The position numbers and the translations under genes are program-made. Of a stretch of DNA of 64,000 bases, positions 24,588-33,438 are shown one piece after another. A model generated the notes under the pieces. That model worked only from the letters and a program-made list of their open reading frames with translations, was not told the origin of the DNA and made no database searches. Source of the DNA: JAJEFO01 sp965208685 (GTDB lineage Bacteria; Pseudomonadota; Alphaproteobacteria; Rhodobacterales; Rhodobacteraceae); assembly GCA_965208685.1 (NCBI GenBank), contig CBDBPL010000007.1, forward strand, positions 4,092,001 through 4,156,000, read 5' to 3'. Position 1 is the stretch's first letter. Each line of letters opens with the position of its first letter.

Positions 24588-25643
24588 ATGACAGACGTTG
24601 ACCACACCGTTCGCAAGGACGTTCAAGCGGCCTTGAACGCCGGGATCCTGACCGAGCCCCAGGCATCGCGTTTCCTTGCCCTCGTCGCCGACCGGAACGC
24701 GGCGGCAGGTGACGAGCCCTTCACCGTCTTCCGGGGCATGAACGAGATATTCATCATCGCCGGCCTGACGATCCTGTCCGTCGGATGGTCGGCTGGCGTC
24801 AGCGCCCTGGCCGCTGGATCAGATCTCCAGGTGACGGTTCCCTGGGCCTGCGCCGTCGCCCTGCTGCCCCTGCTGCTTCTGTCGGAGTACTTCATCCGCC
24901 GCCGCCGCATGGTCGGTCCGGCAATCGCGCTGGCACTGCTCTTCGCCATCAACGCGCTGGTCGGCGTCTGGTCCCTTGTGGAAGGCGACACGCCCTCGAT
25001 CTTCGGAAGCTACGAAAACCTGCCGGCGACGTTTCTTCTTTCGGGCGGTGCCCTGTGCCTTTGGTGGATGCGCTACCGGGTCCCGTTTGCCATGGCGCCG
25101 ATCGCCTTGGCGCTTGTCACGGCAGCCTTGGTGTTCGCGGCCGACAGGGCCGAGACGCCAACGAGCTTTCAAGACATCTTCCTGTTCTCCGCCACAGGCC
25201 CGTTCGCCTGGATCACCCTGGCGGCCGGACTGGCAGCGCTGGCGGTTGCGCTCGCATTCGATGTCAGCGACCCGCACAGGATGACGCGTCGCTCCGCGCA
25301 TGGATTCTGGCTGCACATCGTCGCCGCGCCGGCGATCGTCAACACCGTCGCCCTTTCCCTGCTCGACGCAGGCCATCCTGCAGCGCTGTTTCCGGTCCTG
25401 GCGATTTTCGCCGTCTTTGCGGTGATCATCGACCGCAGGTCGTTCCTTCTGGCTTCCTGCCTTCACGTCGTTGCGCTGGCCAACGCCGTGACCGAAGGCG
25501 AGGGTGCGTGGGCCGCGATCCTGGGCCTCGGCGTCATCCTGCTGGCGCTGGGATCCTTCTGGACGCAGGCCAGGTCCTGGCTGGTTGGGATCCTGCCCGC
25601 GTGGTTTCCGAGGCATGCCCTGCCGCCCGTCCATTCAGGCTGA
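24588..25643 (+). CDS. Multi-spanning membrane protein (DUF2157/DUF4401-like)
   Basis: 351 residues. After a soluble N-terminal helix (DVQAALNAGILTEPQASRFL) there are about ten hydrophobic segments (for example IFIIAGLTILSVGW, VPWACAVALLPLLLLSEYF, AIALALLFAINALVGVW, ITLAAGLAALAVALAF, ALFPVLAIFAVFAVII, AILGLGVILLALGSF). The N-terminal helix followed by many TM segments resembles DUF2157-type proteins, whose function is unknown. IscB copy 2 ends 4 bases before the ATG, so the natural leader has been replaced and expression may be altered. Confidence 0.7.
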   Translation: MTDVDHTVRKDVQAALNAGILTEPQASRFLALVADRNAAAGDEPFTVFRGMNEIFIIAGLTILSVGWSAGVSALAAGSDLQVTVPWACAVALLPLLLLSEYFIRRRRMVGPAIALALLFAINALVGVWSLVEGDTPSIFGSYENLPATFLLSGGALCLWWMRYRVPFAMAPIALALVTAALVFAADRAETPTSFQDIFLFSATGPFAWITLAAGLAALAVALAFDVSDPHRMTRRSAHGFWLHIVAAPAIVNTVALSLLDAGHPAALFPVLAIFAVFAVIIDRRSFLLASCLHVVALANAVTEGEGAWAAILGLGVILLALGSFWTQARSWLVGILPAWFPRHALPPVHSG

Positions 25644-25982
25644 CGATCCACTGAACTCCGTGCCGCCATCGCCTGAACTCGAATTCCTGCGCGGCTCGAA
25701 CTACGTTCTGCGCAACCTGTGCAAGACGGAAGTTTTTTCCTGCAGTCTCACGCAGTCTTCCGGAACGGAACGGTCACCCGAACAACGCCAGCTGCCTCCG
25801 CGAGACCCGGAAAGCGCGTTGTCGTTGATTGTCGTTGCTGCAGCCATGCAGCATCTGGATGCGCACGAAGAAAGGCGGGCATCTCTTCGAGGCGGCAGAG
25901 AAGGTCGGAACCATCATCGCCGGGGCGATGGGTTGAGGGGCCGAGCTTCCCCAAGGAGAATCGATTGAACCTTGAGGTTCTA
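25644..25982. other. Intergenic, no gene recognised
   Basis: About 340 bases. A short frame ending MRTKKGGHLFEAAEKVGTII and AGAMG (25860-25935) looks protein-like but is only about 25 residues and cannot be assigned. Confidence 0.25.
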
Positions 25983-26824
25983 GGGCCTGTTGACAGTCAT
26001 TTTGCCGCCACCACGCCGGCGACGAGGTGAATTCCCGCCGCGAAACTCTCGTCCGTCTTGTCGTACCGCGTCGCGATTGCCCTGAACTCCTTGATTTTCG
26101 CGAAGAAGTTCTCCACCAGGTGCCGCCAGCCGTACAGGTCCCGGTCATGCTCCCGTGGCTCCGTCCGGTTCCGCCGCGGGGGAATCACCGCTTCCGCGCC
26201 GCGTCCCTCCAGATCGTCGAGCAGCCAGTCCGCGTCGAATGCCTTGTCGCCGACGAAGGCCGCGAACGGGAGGCCGTCGAGAAGCGCCGGCACCCCTGCG
26301 AGGTCGTGCGCCTGGCCGGGGAGGATCACGAAGCGCACAAGGTATCCGAGCGCGTGCACGACCGCCACGACCTTGCTCGTCAGGCCGCCCCGGGAACGGC
26401 CGATCCCCTTGCGCCGGACGCCTTCTGGTGCGCCTGGACCACCGTGCCGTCGACGAACACGCACTCGAGGTCGAACTCCTCGGACAATGTGTTGAAGACA
26501 CGCACGAAAACCCCGGAAAGCGTCCAGCGGCGGAACCGCATTTAGACGCTGTTCCAATTTCCAAAGCGCTCCGGGAGGTTGCGCCACGGCGATCCGGTGC
26601 GGAACCGCCAGAGCACCGCCTCGAGGAAGAGGCGGTTGTCCGCCGCGGTGCCGCCGGGGTCGGTCGCCTTGCCCGGCAGCATGTGCTCGACCCGCACCCA
26701 CATGGCGTCGGACAGCACCGTCCTGTCTGCATTCATCTGATACCTGCTCGTTGCCCGGGCCGCAACATATCGGCGGAAAATGGCATCAAGCCGGACGAAT
26801 CGCAACATGACTGTCAACAGGCCC
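25983..26824 (-). mobile_element. IS5-family (IS427-like) insertion sequence, complete
   Basis: 842 bp with perfect 18-bp terminal inverted repeats (GGGCCTGTTGACAGTCAT at 25983-26000, its complement at 26807-26824) flanked by TA on both sides, the expected target duplication. The transposase is on the minus strand and is broken. A deleted derivative lies at 28669-28952 in the same orientation, so the pair brackets hipBA-2 like a composite transposon. Confidence 0.85.
25997..26736 (-). pseudogene. IS5-family DDE transposase with a stop and a frame change
   Basis: ATG 26736 opens MNADRTVLSDAMWVRVEHML, then LFLEAVLWRFRTGSPWRNLP and RFGNWNSV. A TAA follows and the same frame continues MRFRRWTLSGVFVRVF and LECVFVDGTVVQAHQKASGA, which contains the first Asp. 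Near 26410 the frame shifts and continues GIGRSRGGLTSKVVAVVHAL, VGDKAFDADWLLDDLEG and RHLVENFFAKIKEFRAIATR, with the second Asp and the Glu region, ending at 25997. IS427-group elements often use a -1 frameshift between two frames, so the second change could be programmed. The TAA cannot be explained that way. Confidence 0.7.
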
Positions 26825-26881
26825 TAATATCATTTTTGATTGCTTTGTTGGCCTCTTGGTCGAAAAGAGATCACAAATGAT

Positions 26882-26897
26882 ATCACGCCTTCGTGAT
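26882..26897. promoter_or_regulatory. Candidate HipB operator palindrome
   Basis: ATCACG-CCTT-CGTGAT is a perfect 6-bp inverted repeat about 100 bases upstream of hipB-2, next to further TGATATCA-like words. HipB binds palindromes in its own promoter. The assignment is positional only. Confidence 0.35.
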
Positions 26898-26994
26898 CCG
26901 CCCCTGCTTGCTATGGACTCGTTCTAGCTGAAAGTGCTATCAATTATGATTGCAAGAAGCCGAAAAGTGCAGGAAGTATATCGAAAGTGATCGC

Positions 26995-27321
26995 ATGAAG
27001 ATCGACAATCTGACCCCAGACGCCGTCATTCTACAGGAATTTGGCAATCGTCTGGCGCGACACCGCAAACAACGCGGGTTCTCGCAAACCAGTCTCGCAG
27101 AAGAGGCGGGTCTCGGAGTGGCCACGCTCCGTAGGATCGAGGCAGGCGAGGGGAGCCAGATGGAATCCTGGATCAAGCTCCTAAAGGCACTTCGCATGAC
27201 GTCGTCCATAGACCAGTTCCTCCCAGAAACGGTCGCATCGCCAATGGTGCAGGCGCGGGCAGAGTCTTCACCAAGAAAACGCAGAGCCGCGTCCGGGAAA
27301 AGATGGGGCGACGAAGTCTGA
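26995..27321 (+). CDS. hipB: HipB-like antitoxin, copy 2
   Basis: 108 residues from ATG 26995 (MKIDNLTPDAVILQEFGNRL). An in-frame TTG at 26950 is possible but lacks a better ribosome site. The XRE domain is at residues 17-70 (RHRKQRGFSQTSLAEEAGLG, RRIEAGEGSQ) and the tail is basic (SSPRKRRAASGKR). Its stop overlaps the hipA start (TGATG). It is only distantly similar to copy 1, so the two modules are not recent duplicates. Confidence 0.85.
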   Translation: MKIDNLTPDAVILQEFGNRLARHRKQRGFSQTSLAEEAGLGVATLRRIEAGEGSQMESWIKLLKALRMTSSIDQFLPETVASPMVQARAESSPRKRRAASGKRWGDEV

Positions 27322-28607
27322 TGAGCACAGCGACCGTCAAGCTGTGGGGGACGACTATTGGTTATGCCGCAATGGATGCCGACGAGCGATATGCCCGCTT
27401 CGAGTACGACCCCGGCTTCGCCGATCTTGCAGTCGAACCTGCGCCGATACAGATGCCAGTGCGTCCTGGCCAAATTTATCAGTTCCAAGACCTACACCCG
27501 CGCTCGTTTCATGGGATGCCAGGCCTGATCGCTGACAGTTTGCCAGACAAGTATGGACAACGCCTTATTGATGTTTGGTTGGCGCAGACGGGGCGCAAGC
27601 CGGAAGATTTCAACGCCGTCGACAGGCTTTGCTACACGGGTCGGCGAGGTATGGGCGCGCTCGAATTTGAGCCGTCGCAACGCCCAAACATGCCGGACGA
27701 CAAACAACTCGAAATCGAACAGCTTACCCAACTCGCTTCCATGGCGTTCGCCAGCAAGGAAACGCTCGACGCAATGTTTGAAGAGGCGGGTGGGGAAGAC
27801 GCCCTTCTCGATATTCTAAGTGTCGGTACGTCAGCCGGCGGTGCGCGCGCCAAGGCGGTCATCGCGTTCAACCCCGAAACCAAGCATGTTCGCTCCGGGC
27901 AGATCGACTTGCCCAAAGGGTTTGAGCATTGGCTCATCAAATTCGACGGGGTGGAGTTCAGCGGCGACTGGGGCGTTGCCGACCCGACGGGATACGGGCT
28001 CCTTGAATACAGCTATCATGAAATGGCCAAGGCCTGTGGCATCAACATGATGGACAGCCGCATCTTCAGCGAGAACGGTCGTAACCATTTCATGACCCGC
28101 CGATTCGATCGCGACGATCAGGGTGGCAAGAAGTTTGTTCAGACGTTCGCGGCACTCGCACATTACGACTACTACGAAAGCGGAGCATACTCATACGAGC
28201 AGCTCTTCATGCTGATGAAGGAGTTCGGCATGCCTAAGGCCGAGTTGGAAGAGCAGTTCCGTCGCGTCGTCTTCAACATCGTCGGGTGCAATCAGGACGA
28301 TCACGTCAAGAACTTTGGCTTCACGATGGACCGAAACGGCGACTGGTTTCTGAGCCCTGCCTACGATCTGTGTCACGCCGAGGGCAGTGCGTTTACGAGG
28401 TTTCATCAGCTGAGCATCAATGGAAAGACGTCAGGGTTCACGTGCGCAGATCTCAAGCACATTGCTGAGTATGCCGGCCTGCCAAGAGGGCGCGAAGTGC
28501 AGGTGCTTGAGCGGACGCAGGACGCGTTCTCCGGCTGGTGGCGAATGACCTGGCCATTCCAAAGCCGCTTCAAGATCATGTTAAGAAGACACTTCGGCTG
28601 CACATGA
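27321..28607 (+). CDS. hipA: HipA-like Ser/Thr kinase toxin, copy 2
   Basis: 428 residues. Features: N-subdomain with FHGMPGLIADSLPDKYGQRL, the Gly-rich loop VGTSAGGARAKAVIAFNPET, WLIKFDGVE (ATP-site Lys), catalytic VGCNQDDHVKNFGFTMDRNG, and LSPAYDLCHAEGSAF with the metal Asp. This is the longer HipA subtype with NxxDDHxKN. Start chosen at ATG 27321 because it overlaps the antitoxin stop. The gene appears intact. It lies between two same-orientation IS5 copies, and its base composition looks lower in GC than the neighbours, both consistent with recent acquisition. Confidence 0.9.
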   Translation: MSTATVKLWGTTIGYAAMDADERYARFEYDPGFADLAVEPAPIQMPVRPGQIYQFQDLHPRSFHGMPGLIADSLPDKYGQRLIDVWLAQTGRKPEDFNAVDRLCYTGRRGMGALEFEPSQRPNMPDDKQLEIEQLTQLASMAFASKETLDAMFEEAGGEDALLDILSVGTSAGGARAKAVIAFNPETKHVRSGQIDLPKGFEHWLIKFDGVEFSGDWGVADPTGYGLLEYSYHEMAKACGINMMDSRIFSENGRNHFMTRRFDRDDQGGKKFVQTFAALAHYDYYESGAYSYEQLFMLMKEFGMPKAELEEQFRRVVFNIVGCNQDDHVKNFGFTMDRNGDWFLSPAYDLCHAEGSAFTRFHQLSINGKTSGFTCADLKHIAEYAGLPRGREVQVLERTQDAFSGWWRMTWPFQSRFKIMLRRHFGCT

Positions 28608-28668
28608 CCTAGCGTATCGCTTTCCGTTCCAGGTCTTTGAGATCAATACTCGACATTGGAAACATTAA

Positions 28669-28952
28669 GGGCCTGTTGACAGTCATTTTGCCGCCACCAC
28701 GCCGGCGACGAGGTGAATTCCCGCCGCGAAACTCGCGTCCGTCTTGTCGTACCGCGTCACGATTGCCCTGAACTCCTTGATTTTCGCGAAGAAGTTCTCC
28801 ACCAGGTGCCGCCAGCCGTACATGTCCCGGTCATGCTCCCGTGGCTCCGTCCGGTTCCGCCGCGGGGGAATCACCGCTTCCGCGCCGCGTCCCTCCAGAT
28901 CGTCGAGCAGCCAGGCCGCGTCGAACGCCTTGTCGCCGACGAAGGCAGGCCC
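28669..28952 (-). mobile_element. IS5-family copy with large internal deletion
   Basis: The left 277 bases match 25983-26260 almost exactly, including the inverted repeat GGGCCTGTTGACAGTCAT. The sequence then jumps to CAGGCCC, the last seven bases of the right terminus, at 28946-28952. About 560 bp including the transposase N-terminus are gone. It could still be mobilised in trans if the right tip suffices. Confidence 0.75.
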
Positions 28953-28998
28953 TAGACAAGGACTGAAAATATGATCGGTGCCCAGGAGGTTTCTTGTT

Positions 28999-29451
28999 TT
29001 GGCCGACCGTATCGTCAAGACAATTGAATTGGGAGCGCCAGTTTCGCGGGTCTGGCTCGCTCTAACTGATCCAACTGAGTTTGGGCAGTGGTTCCGTGTC
29101 AAGTTGGATGGTCCCTTCAAACCGGGAGCTGTGTCCACGGGCATGATGACTTATCCCGGCTACGAACACTGTCCATGGCGTGCGGTCATTGAGCGCATGG
29201 ATCACGAGAAGCTACTGTCATTCAGATGGCACGACTTCGATGAGACCTCTGGTGTTGATATTTCCGAGCAGCCAATGACGCTTGTCGAAATTCGCCTCCA
29301 ACCAACAACGGATGGAACTCTTTTGACCATTACCGAGAGCGGCTTCGAAGCGATACCTGATCCTCGCCGCCTTGAGGTTCTGCGCGGCAATACTGACGGC
29401 TGGGACATTCAAGCGGACAATATTGCCACCCATGTCACATCCTCCTCTTGA
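28999..29451 (+). CDS. SRPBCC/AHSA1-type protein
   Basis: 150 residues from TTG 28999, chosen for the ideal AGGAGG nine bases upstream. A GTG at 28978 is in frame but has no such site. The sequence follows the START-like AHSA1 pattern: a first strand RIVKTIELGAPVSRVWLALT, DPTEFGQWF, then YEHCPWRAVIERMDHEKLLS, FRWHDFDE, and TLLTITESGFEAIPDPRR toward the long C-terminal helix. These proteins bind hydrophobic ligands or act in stress pathways; the ligand is unknown. The deleted IS ends 46 bases upstream. Confidence 0.8.
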   Translation: MADRIVKTIELGAPVSRVWLALTDPTEFGQWFRVKLDGPFKPGAVSTGMMTYPGYEHCPWRAVIERMDHEKLLSFRWHDFDETSGVDISEQPMTLVEIRLQPTTDGTLLTITESGFEAIPDPRRLEVLRGNTDGWDIQADNIATHVTSSS

Positions 29452-30448
29452 ATTCACCGCAACCGGCTGATCTCGCGCACTGCCGACCTCCTGGCGGAAT
29501 GCAACGTCCCCGTCACCATCCTCTACGCGGACGACGGAAAGGGTTAGGGGCGATGAGCAACCTGGGGTTTGCGGCCTTCGTCTTCACCGCCTGCCGGGGT
29601 CGGGCAAGACCGGCCGCCAGATCCGTCCTAGGCCGGCTGACGTTCGGGACCGCGCTGGCGCGAGAGACCGAGGACGAGCGCGGCCGCTACTGGCGGCCGC
29701 GGGGTCTGAGCCTGGCCTGCGCCGCGGAGTTTGGCGGAGGGCTGGATCGGCTCGGACTGGACGAGGCCCGGTTCGACGTGGAGGACGCGACGTTCCTCGC
29801 GCTGGACTGGTCGCGAACCGGCTCGAACGTGCCGCTGTACGCCCGGAGGGCGCTGTCGGTCCGGATCGGGTTGGAGAGGGCGTTCTTGCCTCTCGGCCAG
29901 GGGAGCAGCGCCGGCCGTCACTCGCCAGCCGGCTGCGGTCGGCGCTGCGCTCGATCGCTCCGGTCCGGATGCCGGGCAGGGTCGCCGACAGGCTCGCGCT
30001 CCGCGCGGCACCGCGGCCTCGGTTTCCTCGGCCGCCCACGGCCTGGCACCCGTGGTGTGCGATCGTCGCTCCGCTCGCCCGCCTTCCTCATTTTTCCCTT
30101 GTTTCCGGCCGTTGCTGGCGCTTCCTGTTGGTTGGGCCCGTTCCTGGTCGCCGGTGACGGGCACGGCAACGACGGCATGCTCATGCTCCATGGCAACGTC
30201 TTCGGGATCGCTCGTGCCGGTGAATCTGGCGCATCGCTTCGCGACCGGGCTGCCCTGCCGTCCTAGCAGCCTTGCCGACAATGCCATGCTTGCTGCGCTG
30301 CGCGTGGCGGCGGCCGGCATGGGCTGCGGATCGCGGCCTTGCGGCGGGCATCCCTTGCGCGGGAGGAACCCGGAGACCTGGACGCAAGCTCCCGAGCCCG
30401 TCCTGGCCGGAATGCCGCCGGCAGTGCCCAATCACAGACTAGGGCGAC
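29452..30448. other. Region with uncertain coding content
   Basis: Directly after the SRPBCC gene a 31-codon frame (HRNRLISRTADLLAECNVPV, then TILYADDGKG and a stop at 29547) looks like a C-terminal fragment of an unknown protein. An ATG at 29553 opens a 237-residue frame (MSNLGFAAFVFTACRGRARP.., ETEDERGRYWRPRGLSLACA..), plausible for the first 110 residues and low-complexity Arg-rich after that, suggesting a frameshifted gene. No family recognised. Confidence 0.2.
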
Positions 30449-30451
30449 CGC

Positions 30452-30565
30452 CGCTTGGTCTGGGCCGGGCAGACCATCCACGTGACGGTCGGCCACGGTC
30501 CTGACAGCCTGGAGCCGCGGGAGGTCTTCTACGCCGGCGGCTACCGCTGCGGATCGGACATGTGA
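30452..30565 (+). pseudogene. Fragment of a TSCPD-domain protein
   Basis: 38 codons read RLVWAGQTIHVTVGHGPDSL, EPREVFYAGGYRCGSDM and stop. This matches the central part of TSCPD domains, which follow ribonucleotide reductases or stand alone (pattern xVxVGxxPDxxPxExFxxGxxxGSD). The rest is missing on both sides. Confidence 0.5.
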
Positions 30566-30645
30566 GTCCCGCACGGATTCAGCAGCTTGCGGTGATCGCA
30601 GACTGCAACCCGAGACAAAAAGTTGCCTGAGATAGGCGATACTCT

Positions 30646-30700
30646 CCTTTTCGGCAAATCTTCCGTACGCTAGACACGTACGCCGATAAGCCGTACATAG
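30646..30700 (+). promoter_or_regulatory. Leader of tacAT with repeated GTAC-containing palindromes
   Basis: CCGTACG, CACGTACGCC and CCGTACA occur within about 35 bases just upstream of the antitoxin gene, spaced like half-sites on DNA. TacA-type antitoxins autorepress by binding such repeats. Positional inference only. Confidence 0.4.
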
Positions 30701-30756
30701 TGGTTCGCGAGAAGAATTTCGCCATTCTGGCGCCATTTCAGGCCAAGGAGGCAATC

Positions 30757-31071
30757 ATGTTGGCGTTCGAGGACAGCACTGTTGCTGTCGACGAGCCCAA
30801 GAGCGCTCGGCTGGAAGCGCGTACGCAGCCTTCGGTGAAGGGTGCGATCAGTCGTGCAGCAACCCTGAGCGGCGTTGATGTGAGTTCCTTTGTCGTGAGT
30901 GCCGCATACGAGGCTGCGCAAAGAACGATCGAAGCGCACAAGATGACGGCGTTGGAGAGTGAGGTGGATCGCGCCGCGTTCTTCGCGTCCCTCGAGAATC
31001 CCCCTGAGCCGAATGATCGGCTGAGGCAGGCGTTTGCGTTGCGCGAGAAGCTGATTGCGAATGCCGACTGA
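30757..31071 (+). CDS. tacA: TacA-like antitoxin (DUF1778)
   Basis: 104 residues from ATG 30757, which has a perfect AAGGAGG upstream. An earlier frame start is rejected. A DUF1778 ribbon-helix-helix region is visible (KSARLEARTQPSVKGAISRA, ATLSGVDVSSFVVSAAYEAA), followed by the conserved C-terminal linker with LESEVDRAAFFASLENPPEP that inserts into the GNAT toxin active site. It overlaps the toxin gene by 11 bases. Confidence 0.9.
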   Translation: MLAFEDSTVAVDEPKSARLEARTQPSVKGAISRAATLSGVDVSSFVVSAAYEAAQRTIEAHKMTALESEVDRAAFFASLENPPEPNDRLRQAFALREKLIANAD

Positions 31072-31609
31072 CGCTGTCGGCGAAGCCAAGTTCACCATCG
31101 ATCCGTTCGATCCCAGGAGGCAGGACCGGGCGGCTTTCTCTTGTGGCGTGGCCCAGATCGACAACTACCTGAAGCTCACGGCAAAGAAGGGATCCAAGAC
31201 TGACGTGGTCCGCATTTGGGTTGTGCTCGATGGCGACCGCCGCATCGTCGGGTTCTACGGGATCAACATGCATTCCGTCGTCGCGGAAGACATGCCGGAA
31301 GCCTTGGCCAAAAAAGCACTCCGGCACGGTGTTCTGCCGACCGCGTTCATTTCCATGATCGGCGTTGATCAGTCAATGCAGGGGCAGGGCCTTGGAAGTG
31401 CACTGCTCGCCGATGCGCTTAGTCGCATCGGGCGCGTCTCGGACGAAATCGGGACCTGCACTGTTCTGCTGGATGCCTTCGACTGCGGCGATCCCGAAAC
31501 CGTGACGCGGCGGAAAACCTGCTACGAGTCCTTCGGATTCATCCCCCTCCCTGATCAGCCGCTGCGCCTGTTCATGCCGATTCAGACCGTAAGGGCACTA
31601 TCGGGCTGA
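31061..31609 (+). CDS. tacT: TacT-like GNAT acetyltransferase toxin
   Basis: 182 residues from ATG 31061. The GNAT fold is clear: FDPRRQDRAAFSCGVAQIDN, YLKLTAKK, the acetyl-CoA loop ISMIGVDQSMQGQGLGSALL (Q/RxxGxG/A), LLDAFDCGDPET, and the late Tyr in CYESFGFIPLPDQPLRLFMP. TacT acetylates charged tRNAs and blocks translation. Complete and probably active with its antitoxin. Confidence 0.9.
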   Translation: MPTDAVGEAKFTIDPFDPRRQDRAAFSCGVAQIDNYLKLTAKKGSKTDVVRIWVVLDGDRRIVGFYGINMHSVVAEDMPEALAKKALRHGVLPTAFISMIGVDQSMQGQGLGSALLADALSRIGRVSDEIGTCTVLLDAFDCGDPETVTRRKTCYESFGFIPLPDQPLRLFMPIQTVRALSG

Positions 31610-32102
31610 TCTTCTCGTCATGCCGGAACCCGATACCCGCTATCAAGGTTCCGCGATCAAGGCCTCAAACAGTGAACACCCCATCGCATAAATGCGACGG
31701 CTCTTGTGCGCCCCCTCCTGTCAAGCGCCTTTTTTCCCGTCTCCCGTTCGCCTTCCCCTCCCGGATCGCGCCACGGGCGAGGCCCGGGCACTCCTTTCCA
31801 GGCAGCAACCGCCCCTCGCAGTGGCCTTGCCGTGTCGTCACATCGTTCCTCTCCCTCGTCGTCGGGACGGCGTCGGCGCCGCTCGGGGATGCGCCGGGCA
31901 GAACGCCGCGGTTTCCCCGGCGCGCCCGACCCAACGGCGCGTCCAAGTGAGCGTCTGCACGCAAACTGATGGTGCCCCGCTCGTGCAATCTGATGGACAT
32001 TGGCGCGCGACTTTCGTGATCGAGTCGATCCTTCAAGGCTTCTTGGAAGGAAGGCTGGCGTGCATGCCTTGAGGACGGCGTTACAGTCTTGTCGGAACCT
32101 GA
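31610..32102. other. Intergenic, no gene recognised
   Basis: About 490 bases downstream of tacT. Only shadow frames with low-complexity Arg/Pro composition. Confidence 0.3.
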
Positions 32103-32345
32103 TCAGGGATCGAGGCTGGGACCAGGTTCCGGCTCGGGTCCGCCCGTGAATTCTGCAAGCATGGCCAGCAGCTCGTCCTGCACCCCGTTGAAGCTTCCGC
32201 CACACACCGCCGGTGGCTGTTGTTTTGACAGGATCTCGAGCTTCTCGACGGCGTCGACCCGCAGGTAGACCTCCGTGGTCTGCCGGCTCGCGTGACCTAA
32301 CCAGAATGCGATCTGGCGGACATCCCTGGTCGCCTCAAGGGTGCG
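32103..32345 (-). pseudogene. Tyrosine recombinase (integrase) C-terminal fragment
   Basis: The fragment reads CALRTLEATRDVRQIAFWLG, then HASRQTTEVYLRVDAVEKLE and a 50-residue tail. It holds the LGH box with the second catalytic His and the nucleophile Tyr of phage-type integrases. The N-terminal part with the Arg box is gone. The coding sequence stops resembling an integrase exactly where the 30-bp palindrome at 32360 starts. Confidence 0.7.
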
Positions 32346-32359
32346 GAGTGCACAGGCAT

Positions 32360-32389
32360 GCCTCCTATCTCGTGCACGAGATAGGAGGC
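32360..32389. repeat. Perfect 30-bp palindrome, type CCTATCTCG, copy 1
   Basis: GCCTCCTATCTCG, loop TGCA, then CGAGATAGGAGGC: a 13-bp perfect stem. The core CCTATCTCGTGC..CGAGATAGG recurs at 39297-39342. It interrupts the integrase fragment. Confidence 0.7.
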
Positions 32390-32513
32390 GCTCTCCCAAT
32401 TGGGTCGGGTTCTTGCGCTCGGCCAGGCTCCTCGACCTGTTGTCGGAGGAGAGTCGCGAAGAGGACGAGCACGAACGGAAGGGAGATGAGAGGCGAGCGT
32501 CTTCAGATGCAAG

Positions 32514-32831
32514 TCAAGCAGGTCGATGTTTCTGATTCCGGGTTTTGTCTGGCGCAACGCAGTCACCTTCAAGATCCAGAAGAGTGCGCAGCAGCGATTT
32601 CAATTGAGCGCCCTCATGGTCGCTCAGGCGTTCGGTCAATTTCCTCTGATACTGCAAGTTGTCCAGGTGGACCGCTTCCAGCATGCCTTGTCCCGCTTCG
32701 CTGATGCGAATTGTAACGGACCGGCCATCGTCGGGAGAGCTGCGACGTTCCACCAATTGCTTTTCTTCCATGCGGCGGAGCAAATCGCTCACTACCGTAG
32801 AAATTCGCAACGAACGCGACATTTCGCGCAT
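32514..32831 (-). pseudogene. MarR-family regulator, C-terminal part (split by IS607 element)
   Basis: 105 codons beginning REMSRSLRISTVVSDLLRRM, then EEKQLVERRSSPDDGRSVTI and RISEAGQGMLEAV: recognition helix, wing and dimerisation helix of a MarR protein. A stop lies immediately before the first codon at the element boundary. The N-terminal helices are found on the other side of the IS607-like element at 34540-34653, also on the minus strand. About 25-30 residues between the parts are missing. Confidence 0.7.
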
Positions 32832-32871
32832 TCACCCTTGAACAATACAGGAACATCCAGTAGGTTCCGGC

Positions 32872-33438
32872 ATGTGGATGACAACGACACGCATCGCAAG
32901 ACGCGAAAAGGCAACTTCACAGACCGTCCGGCGCTGGGTCGAGGGAGGGCGATATCAACGATTTGAGCGGACACCCGGAGGACATTGCAGGGTCCGGGTT
33001 CCTGTCGATCCCGACACCATCCTCTACGCCCGCGTATCCAGTGCCAAGCAGGAGTCATCCCTTGACACCCAGGAGCGACTATTGTGCGAACGATACCCTG
33101 ACGGACGCGCCGTCCGTGACGCTGGATCCGGATTCAATTTCAAGCGACGAGGCCTTGTCGCCCTACTGGAACGAGCTTTGCGCGGAGAGGCAGTCCATGT
33201 GGTGGCTGCCACATCGGACCGCGTCACCCGGTCCGGCTACCCGCTCATCCGGCACGTCATCGAACTTTCGGGAGGAAGCGTCGAGCTTCTGGAAGAAGAC
33301 GATCCTCCCGACCGGTCCGGCGTCCGCCGCCGCGCTCCGGATCTCGCTTCCGCCCGGGACTCCCGTCACGGCAAGCGTCCTGGTCAAGGGCACGAGAAAG
33401 ATCAGGGCCTACCCGAAGAACCCGGACCTGCTGCATGA
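32872..33438 (+). CDS. tnpA: IS607 TnpA serine recombinase, C-terminus lost
   Basis: 189 codons. A MerR-like helix-turn-helix (IARREKATSQTVRRWVEGGR, GGHCRVRVP) is followed by a resolvase domain with the catalytic Ser (ILYARVSSAKQESSLDTQER), GSGFNFKRRGLVALLERAL and VVAATSDRVTRSGYPLIRHV. After VELLEEDD the usual 40-residue C-terminal part of IS607 TnpA is not seen, and the frame runs on as Arg-rich sequence antisense in character to the tnpB frame. It is therefore probably truncated by a deletion that fused it out of frame to tnpB. Catalytic residues Ser and Arg remain. Confidence 0.7.
   Translation: MWMTTTRIARREKATSQTVRRWVEGGRYQRFERTPGGHCRVRVPVDPDTILYARVSSAKQESSLDTQERLLCERYPDGRAVRDAGSGFNFKRRGLVALLERALRGEAVHVVAATSDRVTRSGYPLIRHVIELSGGSVELLEEDDPPDRSGVRRRAPDLASARDSRHGKRPGQGHEKDQGLPEEPGPAA

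Noticed and set aside
29731..30504. 257-codon plus-strand frame
   Set aside because: Low-complexity Arg/Ser/Pro composition; only the TSCPD piece, in its own frame, is recognisable.
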